This document shows positions 45,040 through 54,162 of a DNA stretch of 64,000 nucleotides, in pieces. Under the pieces are notes generated by a model. It ran no database searches. It saw nothing but the letters and a program-made list of their open reading frames with translations, and was not told where the DNA came from. The stretch's first letter is position 1. Every line of letters begins with the position of its first letter. Both the position numbers and the translations under genes were made by a program. The stretch spans positions 36,784 to 100,783 of the forward strand of contig CAZUXM010000003.1 of the NCBI GenBank assembly GCA_964624635.1, given 5' to 3'. The stretch comes from JANWKQ01 sp964624635. GTDB taxonomy: Bacteria; Bacteroidota; Bacteroidia; CAIKAF01.

Positions 45040-45804
45040 ATGGGTTCATACGATTCGGCAGAAAGAGTTTCACAAGAAGTTCAAAATAACTATTTATTTC
45101 AACGAAGTATTAAAGCCTATTATGAGGCGGCTACTATCATTAAAGGAAAAGTACTTGAAATTGGTACGGGCAGTGGTTATGGGGTGGAGATTATCTCAGG
45201 GGTGGTCAATGAGTTTATTACCGTAGATAAATTTGATACTAAAATTGATTTTAGTAAATATCCGAATGTAAAATTTTTGCAGCAAAACGTTCCTCCTTTA
45301 GATTTTGAAGCCAATACCTTTGATTCTGCCATTACATTTCAGGTAGTAGAACATATAAAAGATGACCATGCTTTTGTTAGGGAAATTCATCGTGTTTTAA
45401 AACCCGGAGGTAAATTAATTATTACCACTCCCAACATAAAAATGTCGATTACCCGTAACCCGTGGCATGTACGTGAATACACGGTTTTACAGTTTAAAAA
45501 TCTTTTGTCAAAATATTTTTCGCAAGTAGAAGCGAAGGGAGTATATGGTAATGAAAAGTCAGACGCTTACTACGAAAACAATAAAAAAAGTGTACAAAAA
45601 GTATTACGTTGGGATATTTTGAGAATGAACAGATGGCTCCCACGTCAAATATTACAGGTTCCATATGATGTAATGAATAAGCGAAATCGCAAAAAACTCA
45701 TGGAGCAAGATACCAGCTTGGCTAATTCTTTTACGCATGATGATTTTATGGTTAAGCAGGCTGATGATCAATGTTTCGACTTGTTTTTTATTGCCACTAA
45801 GTAA
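45040..45804 (+). CDS. class I SAM-dependent methyltransferase
   Basis: 254 residues. Motif I VLEIGTGSGYGVEII, acidic strand end ITVDKFD, motif near FLQQNVPPLDF, FDSAITFQVVEHIKDD and LKPGGKLIITTPN: a complete Methyltransf_11-type domain. Target unknown; a small-molecule, quinone or protein methylation role is possible. The stop overlaps the ATG of the truncated haemoglobin gene by one base (TAATG). A TAATTTTG box sits at 45008-45015. Confidence 0.88.
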   Translation: MGSYDSAERVSQEVQNNYLFQRSIKAYYEAATIIKGKVLEIGTGSGYGVEIISGVVNEFITVDKFDTKIDFSKYPNVKFLQQNVPPLDFEANTFDSAITFQVVEHIKDDHAFVREIHRVLKPGGKLIITTPNIKMSITRNPWHVREYTVLQFKNLLSKYFSQVEAKGVYGNEKSDAYYENNKKSVQKVLRWDILRMNRWLPRQILQVPYDVMNKRNRKKLMEQDTSLANSFTHDDFMVKQADDQCFDLFFIATK

Positions 45805-46178
45805 TGGAACAAAAAAAGGACATAGTATCCCTTGATAATATTAAACTCCTGGTCAACACTTTTTACCAAAGGGCTCAAAATGATGATTTGCTGGGACCAG
45901 TCTTCAATTCAAAAATCAGTGACTGGGATAAACACCTCAACATCATGTACACCTTTTGGGAAACCGTTATTTTAGATGCATATTCGTATAAAGGAACACC
46001 GTTTAATAAACATATTGATTTACCCATCAATAATACTCATTTTGAAAGGTGGGTCACCCTCTTTCATTCAGTAATTGATGATTTATTCGAAGGGGATAAC
46101 GCAAATAATGCCAAACAAAGGGCACAACAATTTGGAACTATTTTCTGGAGCAAGTTGAATTTTTTGCAGAAGGGGTGA
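45804..46178 (+). CDS. group III truncated haemoglobin
   Basis: 124 residues of a 2/2 haemoglobin. DIVSLDNIKLLVNTFYQRAQNDDLLGPVF, WDKHLNIMYTFWETVI, GTPFNKHIDLPINNTHFERWVTLF with the proximal His (THFERW) fit group III, which has an altered E-helix. These proteins bind O2 or NO and are often linked to nitrosative stress. Translationally coupled to a methyltransferase gene, which is not a known partner. Confidence 0.9.
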   Translation: MEQKKDIVSLDNIKLLVNTFYQRAQNDDLLGPVFNSKISDWDKHLNIMYTFWETVILDAYSYKGTPFNKHIDLPINNTHFERWVTLFHSVIDDLFEGDNANNAKQRAQQFGTIFWSKLNFLQKG

Positions 46179-46179
46179 G

Positions 46180-46451
46180 TTTTTCCCGCAGATGACGGAG
46201 ATTTTCTCAGATTACAACGTCACTACTAATTCCTCTTGAATACTCTTTATTTCGCTGATGTATCGCAGGCTAGGCTATAATAATTGATTAGTAATCAGCT
46301 GGCGTATACTATAGGTATCATAGATTTTATATGATAATAATCAATATTAGTTCTATAAGGTATCGAAGATGCCTATCCGCGAAATAGAAAGAAAGCAACA
46401 TACGTTAGTAGCGACGTTACAAAGCGAAAATCTCCGTCATCTGCGGAAAAA
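46180..46451. repeat. long palindromic element, copy 1
   Basis: About 272 bp with near-perfect 26-bp terminal inverted repeats: TTTTTCCCGCAGATGACGGA... at 46180-46206 opposed to ...CATCTGCGGAAAAA at 46426-46451. Internal parts also pair (TATTTCGC with GCGAAATA; AACGTCAC/TACTAA with TTAGTAGCGACGTT). It fills the space between two convergent genes, and its T-rich and A-rich ends could end transcription in both directions. A second copy is at 53955-54161. Confidence 0.8.
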
Positions 46452-46459
46452 AAAAGAAT

Positions 46460-46960
46460 CTACTTCTTCTCTTTATCCAAATCTATTGATACTGAATTAA
46501 TACAATACCTCAACCCGGTAGGTTGATCTGGGGCATCATCAAACACATGTCCCAAATGCCCTCCACATTTACCACAAACTACTTCAGTACGAATCATTCC
46601 GTGACTAAAATCTTTATTTTCTTTTACCGCATCCTTTGTAATGGGCTCATAAAAGCTGGGCCACCCGCAACCGGCATCAAACTTAGTATCTGATTTGAAC
46701 AAGGGGTTATGGCATCCTATACAACAATAAATACCTGCTTCATTTTCGTAATAATATTTCCCTGTAAAGGCTCGCTCTGTTCCTTTTTCTCTTAAAATAC
46801 GGTACTCTTCTTCACTTAATTGAGCTTTCCACTCAGCATCGGTTTTTATCACTTCAAATGTGGGCATAGTATCTTTTTTGTTAGATGAATTGTTTGAGCT
46901 TTGTCCGCAAGCGGCGAGGCTTACAGCAAATACGATAATAAAAATGGAGATGGGTTTCAT
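46460..46960 (-). CDS. msrB: peptide-methionine (R)-S-oxide reductase lipoprotein
   Basis: 166 residues. Lipoprotein signal with lipobox SLAAC (Cys18). MsrB domain: TERAFTGKYYYENEAGIYCCIGCHNPLFKSDTKFDAGCGWPSFYEPI, zinc CxxC pairs CIGC and CGKC, GGHLGHVFDDAP, and RYCINSVS with the catalytic Cys. Reduces R-methionine sulphoxide in envelope proteins using an exported electron donor. Its stop is 8 bp from the repeat element. Confidence 0.95.
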   Translation of the reverse strand: MKPISIFIIVFAVSLAACGQSSNNSSNKKDTMPTFEVIKTDAEWKAQLSEEEYRILREKGTERAFTGKYYYENEAGIYCCIGCHNPLFKSDTKFDAGCGWPSFYEPITKDAVKENKDFSHGMIRTEVVCGKCGGHLGHVFDDAPDQPTGLRYCINSVSIDLDKEKK

Positions 46961-47161
46961 AATTACAATATAAATCTACAAAAAAATGTACGAAGTTCTT
47001 AGGGCTACAGATTCAGGTTATATAATAGTAATTGTTATTTTTAACGGAATTTAAATGAATTCAAAATTTAAAGTTTAAAGTTAGACGTTGATTTTCATGT
47101 AATTTTACTTCATTTACTTTTTATTTCAAATTTTGAATTTCTAATCTACAACTGTTCTGCC

Positions 47162-49057
47162 ATGAAATTCAATATAGAAAAATACGGTCCCCTCATTGCT
47201 TCTATATTAACTCTCATCGTTTACATTATTACGCTGAGCCGTGGAACAATGCCTATTGATGCCGGTGAATTAGCTGCATCACAATATTATTTAGGCATTT
47301 CACATCCTTCGGGGTATCCATTGTTTAACCTGATTGGATTTATTTGGAGTAAGATTCCAATTGGATCTGTTATTTTTCGATTAAACCTACTTTGCGCTAT
47401 TTGGGTAGCACTTGCTAATTTTTTTCTCATTAAAACGACATTTATCGTTATTAGTAAGAGTTTTTTTAAAACGAAACCTATTGAAAAAGAGAACAATAAA
47501 AAAGGCGCTCCTGCCAAAACAAAAGAACTTCCCTTATCAACTCTTCTCATAACAATTGCATCCATTACTGGGGTTTTATTGATTGCATTTTGTAAAACCT
47601 GGTGGATACAGGCTGCAGGAGTGGAGGTATATTCATTACATGTTGCATTGTTATCTCTGTTTTTTTATTTGTTTTTTAAAACATTGTTTACCCCTTTAGC
47701 AAAGCTCACCTCATGGTTATGGGTAGGGGTTTCTTTAGGATTGTGTTTTAGCAATCACCTAACCTCAGTACTTATTATCCCCGGAGTAGCCCTCTTGTTT
47801 TTATGGAGCACAAAGTGGAATATGATCCTTCTAAAAAAAGGACTCGTTATAATAGTTGTATCGGTATTTACTGCAGGTATGTTCTACTTGGTTATGATGA
47901 ATATTGCCGGCAGCTCTCCAAAAGTGAATTATGGGAATCCATCTAACATAGAATACCTTCAACGACATGTTAGCGGATGGCAGTTTCAATCATTTATGAA
48001 TGACAAAGAAAAAAATGAATCAGTAAGTAATTTTTTTAAAGATTTCGGAAAACAATCAGGCTATATAGGATTGATATTATCTATTATAGGCATGGTTATA
48101 TTAATGATGAAAAATTACAAACTGGGAATTTTCTGGCTGATAAATATTATTGCTACCCTTATTTATGCTTCACAATATAATATCCATGATATTGAGAATT
48201 ATTTTTTACTTTCTTATCTATCTGCAGGAATATTTATTAGCTGTGCTTTATATTGGGGAATTCAACAATTAAAAAATGCTTCCACAAATAAAGTAGTATA
48301 TAGTTTACTCGTTCTTCCCCTTCTAACTTTAGTTATTAATTATTCCGCATCTAACCAAAGTAAATTATCTTATATAGATGATTATACCAAAGAGGCGTTA
48401 AATTCTGTGGAAAGAAATGCCATCATTATTTCAAGAGAATGGGATGTTTTTGTGAGTCCTGCTTATTATTACCATTTGGTTGAACATCAACGCCCGGATG
48501 TAACCATTTTGGATAAAGAATTATTAAGAAGATCATGGTACCACAACCAAATAAAAGCATGGGACAGGGATTTAGCATTCCGAATTGAAAAAGAAGCAAG
48601 TGTATTTAATGAAGAAGTTTTAAAATTTGAAAGGAAAGAGAAATACGATCCACTCATCTTACAACCTGCATTTGAAAACTATATTACAGCTATTTTGGCT
48701 CAATATAAAAACAGGCCCGTATACGTTTCTTCTTTAGTTTTAGATGCTGATATTGCCAGAGGAATAGATGTAAAGCTTCCCCCAAATACCGCTCTGATTC
48801 CGGAGACTTATTTTTTCAGGGTGGTCCCCATGGATACTGCTATTTATCATCCACTACCCGTTGATCCAGAGTTCAATCTAGTATTTACTGATAAAGAAGG
48901 GGATAAATATCAAAAGCAAATACTCAATTATAGTATGAATGTATTGAGTTCAAGAGTACAGTACGAAATGACTTATAACCGTAAAGCGGAAGCAAAAAAA
49001 CTGGTTGAACTCATGCAAAGTATTGATGCAAGAGTAACTATGCCTCCGGGGTTGTAA
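47162..49057 (+). CDS. DUF2723 membrane protein (GT-C-like), second copy
   Basis: 631 residues. SRGTMPIDAGELAASQYYLGISHPSGYPLF is the DUF2723 signature; CKTWWIQAAGVEVYSLHVALLSLFFYLFF and SREWDVFVSPAYYYHLVEHQRPDVTILD parallel blocks of the gene at 41539-44823. There are about ten membrane helices in the first 400 residues and a soluble C-terminal domain. It lacks the long TPR tail of its paralogue. Same inferred role: GT-C-type glycosyl transfer at the inner membrane. Confidence 0.82.
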   Translation: MKFNIEKYGPLIASILTLIVYIITLSRGTMPIDAGELAASQYYLGISHPSGYPLFNLIGFIWSKIPIGSVIFRLNLLCAIWVALANFFLIKTTFIVISKSFFKTKPIEKENNKKGAPAKTKELPLSTLLITIASITGVLLIAFCKTWWIQAAGVEVYSLHVALLSLFFYLFFKTLFTPLAKLTSWLWVGVSLGLCFSNHLTSVLIIPGVALLFLWSTKWNMILLKKGLVIIVVSVFTAGMFYLVMMNIAGSSPKVNYGNPSNIEYLQRHVSGWQFQSFMNDKEKNESVSNFFKDFGKQSGYIGLILSIIGMVILMMKNYKLGIFWLINIIATLIYASQYNIHDIENYFLLSYLSAGIFISCALYWGIQQLKNASTNKVVYSLLVLPLLTLVINYSASNQSKLSYIDDYTKEALNSVERNAIIISREWDVFVSPAYYYHLVEHQRPDVTILDKELLRRSWYHNQIKAWDRDLAFRIEKEASVFNEEVLKFERKEKYDPLILQPAFENYITAILAQYKNRPVYVSSLVLDADIARGIDVKLPPNTALIPETYFFRVVPMDTAIYHPLPVDPEFNLVFTDKEGDKYQKQILNYSMNVLSSRVQYEMTYNRKAEAKKLVELMQSIDARVTMPPGL

Positions 49058-49253
49058 TAATTAGGAATGATTCACTTTAAATTATCAAGGTAAACACACC
49101 AACAACCGATAAGCATTGATATTTGTTAACCCTTTTCAAAGCATTGATTAAGAGCTCACTATTCTTGCAGATTTGAATAATAACAGGTGATTTTAATTCT
49201 CTCTAGTAACAATAATACAACTTTTGAAGTATATTCATTGTCATTAAACTAGT

Positions 49254-50930
49254 ATGAAAAGAATTTTACTATCAATACTTATTTTTTTTCCGGTTACATC
49301 CTTTGGCCAGATTGTAATAAACAACGGTTTGGATTGGCAACAGCTAATACCACTCATTACAGGAGGAAAAAGTATTGAGGTAAGCAATGTTCAAATACAA
49401 GGACCAGATAGTGCCTTTGGGCAATATCAGGCTTTCGGAAATGAACATGATTTATCTTATGGCATTGTAATGACTACAGGGAAAGCCACTGGTATTAATG
49501 GCCCTTTAGGGCCAAACAATTCCACAAATGCCGGAATGGACAATGGTTCTTCGGGGCATCCACTAGCCAATTTGATTTCAGGCGGAGTTAATTCATTTAA
49601 TGCATCAGTTATTGAATTTGATTTTTCCTCTCCAGTTAATGACACGCTTCAACTAAGTTATTTATTTGGGTCTGAAGAATACAAGGAATATGTTGGTTCA
49701 GAATTTAATGATGCTTTTGGTTTTTTTGTTACTTCCGGACCGGGTATCACTACCCCTATAAATATTGCTTTGGTGCCCGGCACCACTGTACCTATTGCCA
49801 TCAATAATGTTAACCATATTACCAATAGCAGCTATTTCACAGATAATGAAATTATTTCAGGATCGCATTTGCAATACGATGGATTTGTTCGTTTAAAAAC
49901 GGAAAAATTCCCCATTCAGCCTGGGCAAACTTATCACATCTTGTTATTAGTGTCTGATGTTACTGATCCAATTTATGATTCAGGAGTATTTTTAGAACTA
50001 CAAAATGGTTCACAAAATTTATGTGGTCAAATTTTATATGAAGATTTACCCGCTGGACCCGGTTATGTTGAATTAATTGGATACAAAGTCAACGAAGCTG
50101 ATGCCTATGTAATAGATACTGCAATTGTTGATGTTAGTGGAAACTTTAATTTTCCTGATATTAACTATGGTGGTTATATTTTGAGAAGTGTACTTGACCC
50201 AACCACTTATCCTTTAGCATACCCGGTATACCTTGATAGTGTGGTTGTTTGGAACATGGCCGATATTCAATACTTACCTACCTTAGATACCACTTGTTCC
50301 ATTTTGAATCATAGAGAGTTGCCATTAGGAACAGGACCCGGAACCATTAATGGTACTATTGTAAACGATAATCTTGTAAAACATATCGGACTTATTACAG
50401 GAAAATCGGAAACCTATGTTTTTGCTTACGATGAAAACGATGTGCTACGTGGTGCAAGTAAGATGGATAAGAATGGAGGTTATGAACTCAAAGGATTAGA
50501 AGATGGAATCTATACTTTATATGTAGATTATTTAGGGTATTCGATGATGGATACCAATCGTATCACCATTAGTGCCGGCAATTATAACAGAACAGCCAAC
50601 TATCTTACAAAAAATGAAGAAAGACAGATTGTAAGGTTATTGGAAAATCTCACAACCAATAATCAATTATCGGCCATTCCATACCCTAATCCTTCCAATG
50701 GTGATTTTACCTTATTTATCAATGCTCCTGAATTTATGAGAGAATTAAATGTGGAAGTATATGATGTAAGAGGAAGAGTTATCTATCATCAGAATTTGCA
50801 AAATGTTAGTGAAGGGCAATCATTTTATCGTTTTGATCTGGCTGAATCTGTTCCTTCAGGAGGAATATATGTGGTCAAACTTCAGAATGAGAAAACAAAA
50901 TCAATATTCAAGATACTGGTGGGCGAATAA
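49254..50930 (+). CDS. secreted choice-of-anchor L protein with T9SS type A domain
   Basis: 558 residues, signal peptide 1-18 (KRILLSILIFFPVTSFGQ). The first domain (about 20-250) has the choice-of-anchor L signature: ITGGKSIEVSNVQIQG, GIVMTTGKATGINGP, LSYLFGSEEYKEYVGSEFNDAFGFFV. Two small carboxypeptidase-regulatory/SdrD-like beta domains follow (LTLYVDYLGYSM). The C terminus (AIPYPNPSNGDFTLF, YDVRGRVIYHQ, SGGIYVVKLQNE) is a T9SS type A sorting domain. Surface protein of unknown ligand. Its stop touches the convergent purQ. Confidence 0.9.
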   Translation: MKRILLSILIFFPVTSFGQIVINNGLDWQQLIPLITGGKSIEVSNVQIQGPDSAFGQYQAFGNEHDLSYGIVMTTGKATGINGPLGPNNSTNAGMDNGSSGHPLANLISGGVNSFNASVIEFDFSSPVNDTLQLSYLFGSEEYKEYVGSEFNDAFGFFVTSGPGITTPINIALVPGTTVPIAINNVNHITNSSYFTDNEIISGSHLQYDGFVRLKTEKFPIQPGQTYHILLLVSDVTDPIYDSGVFLELQNGSQNLCGQILYEDLPAGPGYVELIGYKVNEADAYVIDTAIVDVSGNFNFPDINYGGYILRSVLDPTTYPLAYPVYLDSVVVWNMADIQYLPTLDTTCSILNHRELPLGTGPGTINGTIVNDNLVKHIGLITGKSETYVFAYDENDVLRGASKMDKNGGYELKGLEDGIYTLYVDYLGYSMMDTNRITISAGNYNRTANYLTKNEERQIVRLLENLTTNNQLSAIPYPNPSNGDFTLFINAPEFMRELNVEVYDVRGRVIYHQNLQNVSEGQSFYRFDLAESVPSGGIYVVKLQNEKTKSIFKILVGE

Positions 50931-51623
50931 TTACGCCAATACTCCTTGTAAAATAGATTCAAATAATTTTTTGCCGTCTATATTTCCTAAATGATTATCA
51001 GCAGCTCTTTCGGGATGAGGCATCATACCAAATACATTGCGGTTTGAATTAGTAACTCCTGCAATATTCAATAATGAACCATTGGGGTTCGAATCAGCAT
51101 TTATATTTCCTGATTCATCACAATACTTAAATAGAACCTGATCGTTGTCAAGTAATGTCTGTATAGTTTTTTCGTCAGCATGGTAACGACCTTCGCCATG
51201 GGCAATAGGAATCTTAATTACATCATTTTTTTTGTACGCCGAGGTTACCAAACTTTGAGTAGTTTGTACATTCAAGTATACATTTTTGCAATTAAATTTT
51301 TGGTGATCATTATGTAATAATGCTCCTGGTAATAAATGTGATTCACATAAAATTTGGAATCCATTACATATACCCATCACATAGCCTCCTTTATTAGCAA
51401 AAGCAATTACCTCCTGCATAATGGGTGAAAAGCGGGCAATGGCCCCCGAACGTAAATAATCCCCATATGAAAACCCTCCAGGTAATACAACAAAATCACA
51501 TCCTTGCAGATCATGATCCTTATGCCACAAATTAACCACTTCAGAACCCATGATATTTTTTAAAACATAAATCATGTCCTGATCGCAATTAGACCCCGGG
51601 AAAGTAATAACACCAAATTTCAT
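50931..51623 (-). CDS. purQ: phosphoribosylformylglycinamidine synthase subunit PurQ
   Basis: 230 residues from the ATG at 51623 (an ATG three codons upstream is possible). Class I glutamine amidotransferase that feeds ammonia to PurL in purine synthesis: MKFGVITFPGSNCD, LPGGFSYGDYLRSGAIA, GICNGFQILCESHLLPG with the nucleophile Cys, IPIAHGEGRY, and GMMPHPERAAD with the His/Glu pair. The upstream gene on this strand (51707) is an unrelated membrane protein. Confidence 0.97.
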   Translation of the reverse strand: MKFGVITFPGSNCDQDMIYVLKNIMGSEVVNLWHKDHDLQGCDFVVLPGGFSYGDYLRSGAIARFSPIMQEVIAFANKGGYVMGICNGFQILCESHLLPGALLHNDHQKFNCKNVYLNVQTTQSLVTSAYKKNDVIKIPIAHGEGRYHADEKTIQTLLDNDQVLFKYCDESGNINADSNPNGSLLNIAGVTNSNRNVFGMMPHPERAADNHLGNIDGKKLFESILQGVLA

Positions 51624-51706
51624 ATGATACAATTATACCACAAAAGTACATTTATGGAGTAAATTAACCTAAGGGATTCAATTGTTTTATTAAAACATAT
51701 AAACCG

Positions 51707-52699
51707 CTAAAACGGCTGATAAAACTCGATTTGCAATACTGCAATGGTGATAAATAACAACAACGTGAATATATCAGCAATCCATTGTCGTTTAAGGGTA
51801 AGAAAGTAAAAAGAAAGGTAAACTCCCATAGGTATAGCCAAAAGTACAATCTGCTGTTTGTGTGTTTCCTTAAAAAACAGCGGAATAATAAAGGAAATAA
51901 CAAAGAATAAAGTAAAAACGTTGTAAATCCTACGTTGAATAACCTTCATGGTAAAACGGGTAGTAATATACTTAAACAGACTCAAGCCAAGGATAATTAT
52001 TAAAAGACCATATAGCACCAACTCTGCCCAATGAAATGGGAAACTCATGGGAATAAAATGTACCAATTTAGCGTACTGGCGGGTCCAATACCCAGCCAAA
52101 TCATCAATCCAAAAATAATAGGAAACCACATAAAGGTAGGGTACCAAAAAGCCTATGAGAGAAACCAAGGCACTTCTAAAATTAAGTAGTCCAAACATCG
52201 CTAAGGCTATGAGAACAAACGGAAAATAAAAAAGTGCCTGTAAATAAAACAATGAGCCTAACGAAAACAAGATTGAAATGTTGAATATGGTTCTGAGAGG
52301 TCGTTTCCCTCCCGGAGACATCATTAAAATATATACTGCAGGAACGATAAATGACGCGGCAACTATACCTGAGTTAAACAATAAATTTCCCGGCAACATA
52401 CAAGCTGTAAGCAAATAAAAAAATGCCGGCAAATAAGTAGTTCTTCCTAATAAATTTAATTGTATAACCAGATAATTATATATCATGGCCTGAGTGAATA
52501 TTAAAGAAAAACTTAAAGCTAAATTTAACCACTTAAAATGTGCCCATGACTCAAACAAAGTATTATATAAAATAGTATCATCGGTATTATACCGAAGAGG
52601 AACAGAATGTAATGCAGGATTAATAAAAAGCAGGATAAGCATGATTACCAGAAATACGATTCCTGATACCTGATTCGTTTTAAAAAGATTAATAATCAT
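51707..52699 (-). CDS. DUF6427-like integral membrane protein
   Basis: 330 residues with about ten hydrophobic segments. The pattern INLFKTNQVSGIVFLVIMLILLF, the conserved ALFYFPFVLIALAMFGLLNFR and FLVPYLYVVSYYFW match a Bacteroidota family that often lies beside purQ in Flavobacteriia (recalled as DUF6427). No catalytic residues can be pointed to. Function unknown. Confidence 0.65.
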   Translation of the reverse strand: MIINLFKTNQVSGIVFLVIMLILLFINPALHSVPLRYNTDDTILYNTLFESWAHFKWLNLALSFSLIFTQAMIYNYLVIQLNLLGRTTYLPAFFYLLTACMLPGNLLFNSGIVAASFIVPAVYILMMSPGGKRPLRTIFNISILFSLGSLFYLQALFYFPFVLIALAMFGLLNFRSALVSLIGFLVPYLYVVSYYFWIDDLAGYWTRQYAKLVHFIPMSFPFHWAELVLYGLLIIILGLSLFKYITTRFTMKVIQRRIYNVFTLFFVISFIIPLFFKETHKQQIVLLAIPMGVYLSFYFLTLKRQWIADIFTLLLFITIAVLQIEFYQPF

Positions 52700-52802
52700 G
52701 TGCTTTTACCCCTACAAATAGAACAAAAATGAATGAATAAAAAGGTATTCAACCAGTAAATCTGGAAAAAAATGTATTTTAGCCTGTTAATTGACCTCAT
52801 CA

Positions 52803-53954
52803 ATGATATTACCTCTTGACACCGAAAGTTCAGCCGTAGTTACTCACCCGAGCAGCGACAACCTAATGACCCTGATTATCATTACTGGGGGATTATTGTT
52901 CATTTGCTTGATTTTATTGATGATTGTGATGTTTAGGTCTAAGGCCCGCCGCAAAAAACCTGCCGTGGCAGCCGAGCCTAAGGTGAAGAAAGTGAAAGAG
53001 ACTAAACCAGTTAAAGAAGAACCTGTTAAAAAAGTGGCTGAAACAAAGGTGGAACCTACCAAACAAGTAGTGGAAGTTACTATCAAAAAAGAGGAAGTAA
53101 AACCAATAGTTGAGCCCAAAAAGGAAGAAATAAAACCTGTTGTAGAGGTCAAGAAAGAGATTACACCCCCTATTGTTGAGACCAAAGTTCCGGAAGTAAA
53201 AAAAGAGGAACCGAAAGTGGAAATAAAACCTCCAGTTACTGAGACTAAAAAACCTGATGAGGTTGTTATCAAAATTGAGTCCTTCGACAAAACTCAGGAT
53301 AAGAAAAAAGTAGAAGTAACTCCTCTAAATACAACTCCTCAGGAGAAAAAAGATCACTTTAATAAAGTACTCAACGAAACTCATAGTAAAGAAGATAATC
53401 TTAAAATTCTTCAGGAACGTTTAGCAGAATTAGGTAAAGAGAAGAAAACTACGGTTACGTTTAACTCTTCGACAAGCTCAGAAGAGAAAAAGCCCGAAGT
53501 ACCTGTTAAGGAAGAAAAGAAAGAAGAGCCTAAAAAAGAATTGGAATCCAATACCAAACTGGTAGATCTTACCGCATTAATTAACGAAAAACTTCAATCG
53601 AAATCGGAAAAAACAGAAGTAATACCTCCAACTACTGGAGTTAAAGAAGAAAAGAAAGAGGAAGAAAAACCTGTAGTTGAAAATAAAATAGCGGAGGAAG
53701 AATCTCACAAGATCATAACTCCATTTATTGAAAAAATAAATTCTACTACTGAAACCCCTGTAGAGGAAACTCCTGAAAAAATCATTGAAAAAATCATTGA
53801 AAAAATTGATGAAGAAATAAAAGCGCAAGCTGAAAAATCATCTGATATTTCAGAAGTAAAAAAAGAGGAGAAAGTAATTCCGCCTGCAACCTCTACACCA
53901 ACCAGCGATACTCCTAAAACATTTACGGAGTGGTTGAGTACGTTGAAGAAATAA
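52803..53954 (+). CDS. single-span membrane protein with long K/E/P/V-rich region
   Basis: 383 residues from ATG 52803 (an upstream TTG is less likely). A periplasmic or short N terminus, one membrane helix (MTLIIITGGLLFICLILLMIVMF), then about 340 residues of low-complexity K, E, P and V (VKKVKETKPVKEEPVKK, KPVVEVKKE, PVVENKIAEEE). The compact end is FTEWLSTLKK. Similar low-complexity linkers occur in TonB- and SPOR-type cell-envelope proteins, but no such domain is present. Two stretches inside are translations of the dispersed palindromic repeat (residues 160-166 SFDKTQD and 222-227 SSTSSE). Confidence 0.65.
   Translation: MILPLDTESSAVVTHPSSDNLMTLIIITGGLLFICLILLMIVMFRSKARRKKPAVAAEPKVKKVKETKPVKEEPVKKVAETKVEPTKQVVEVTIKKEEVKPIVEPKKEEIKPVVEVKKEITPPIVETKVPEVKKEEPKVEIKPPVTETKKPDEVVIKIESFDKTQDKKKVEVTPLNTTPQEKKDHFNKVLNETHSKEDNLKILQERLAELGKEKKTTVTFNSSTSSEEKKPEVPVKEEKKEEPKKELESNTKLVDLTALINEKLQSKSEKTEVIPPTTGVKEEKKEEEKPVVENKIAEEESHKIITPFIEKINSTTETPVEETPEKIIEKIIEKIDEEIKAQAEKSSDISEVKKEEKVIPPATSTPTSDTPKTFTEWLSTLKK
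53281..53298. repeat. dispersed palindromic repeat, intragenic copy 1
   Basis: CCTTCGACAAAACTCAGG, the reverse-complement form of the CCTGAG...TTGTCGAAGG repeat, inside the coding region of the K/E/P-rich gene, read as S-F-D-K-T-Q. Confidence 0.6.
53467..53481. repeat. dispersed palindromic repeat, intragenic copy 2
   Basis: CTTCGACAAGCTCAG, the same core as at 53281 but here read in another frame (S-S-T-S-S-E). The flanks lack the full ends. Confidence 0.55.
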
Positions 53955-54161
53955 TTTTTTGTCCCGCAGATTTCGCGGATTTTCACAGAATTCGACGTCG
54001 CCACTAATTCGTTTGGACACCATTTTTATTTCGCTGATGCCTCGCAGGCTCGGCTGTAAATTATTTACTTTTCCAGGTACCGAGATATCTATCTGCGAAA
54101 TAAATATAAAGTGATGTAAGTTAGCAGCGACCTTACAAAGCGAAAATCTGCGGGAAAAAAA
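53955..54161. repeat. long palindromic element, copy 2
   Basis: About 207 bp with ends TTTTTTGTCCCGCAGA and TCTGCGGGAAAAAA. Shared inner blocks with the copy at 46180-46451 include TTATTTCGCTGATG..TCGCAGGCT, (G/A)ACGTC-xCTACTAATTC, GGTA(T/C)CGA and TTACAAAGCGAAAATCT. It fills exactly the space between the stop of the K/E/P-rich gene and that of the convergent radical SAM gene. Confidence 0.8.
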
Positions 54162-54162
54162 T

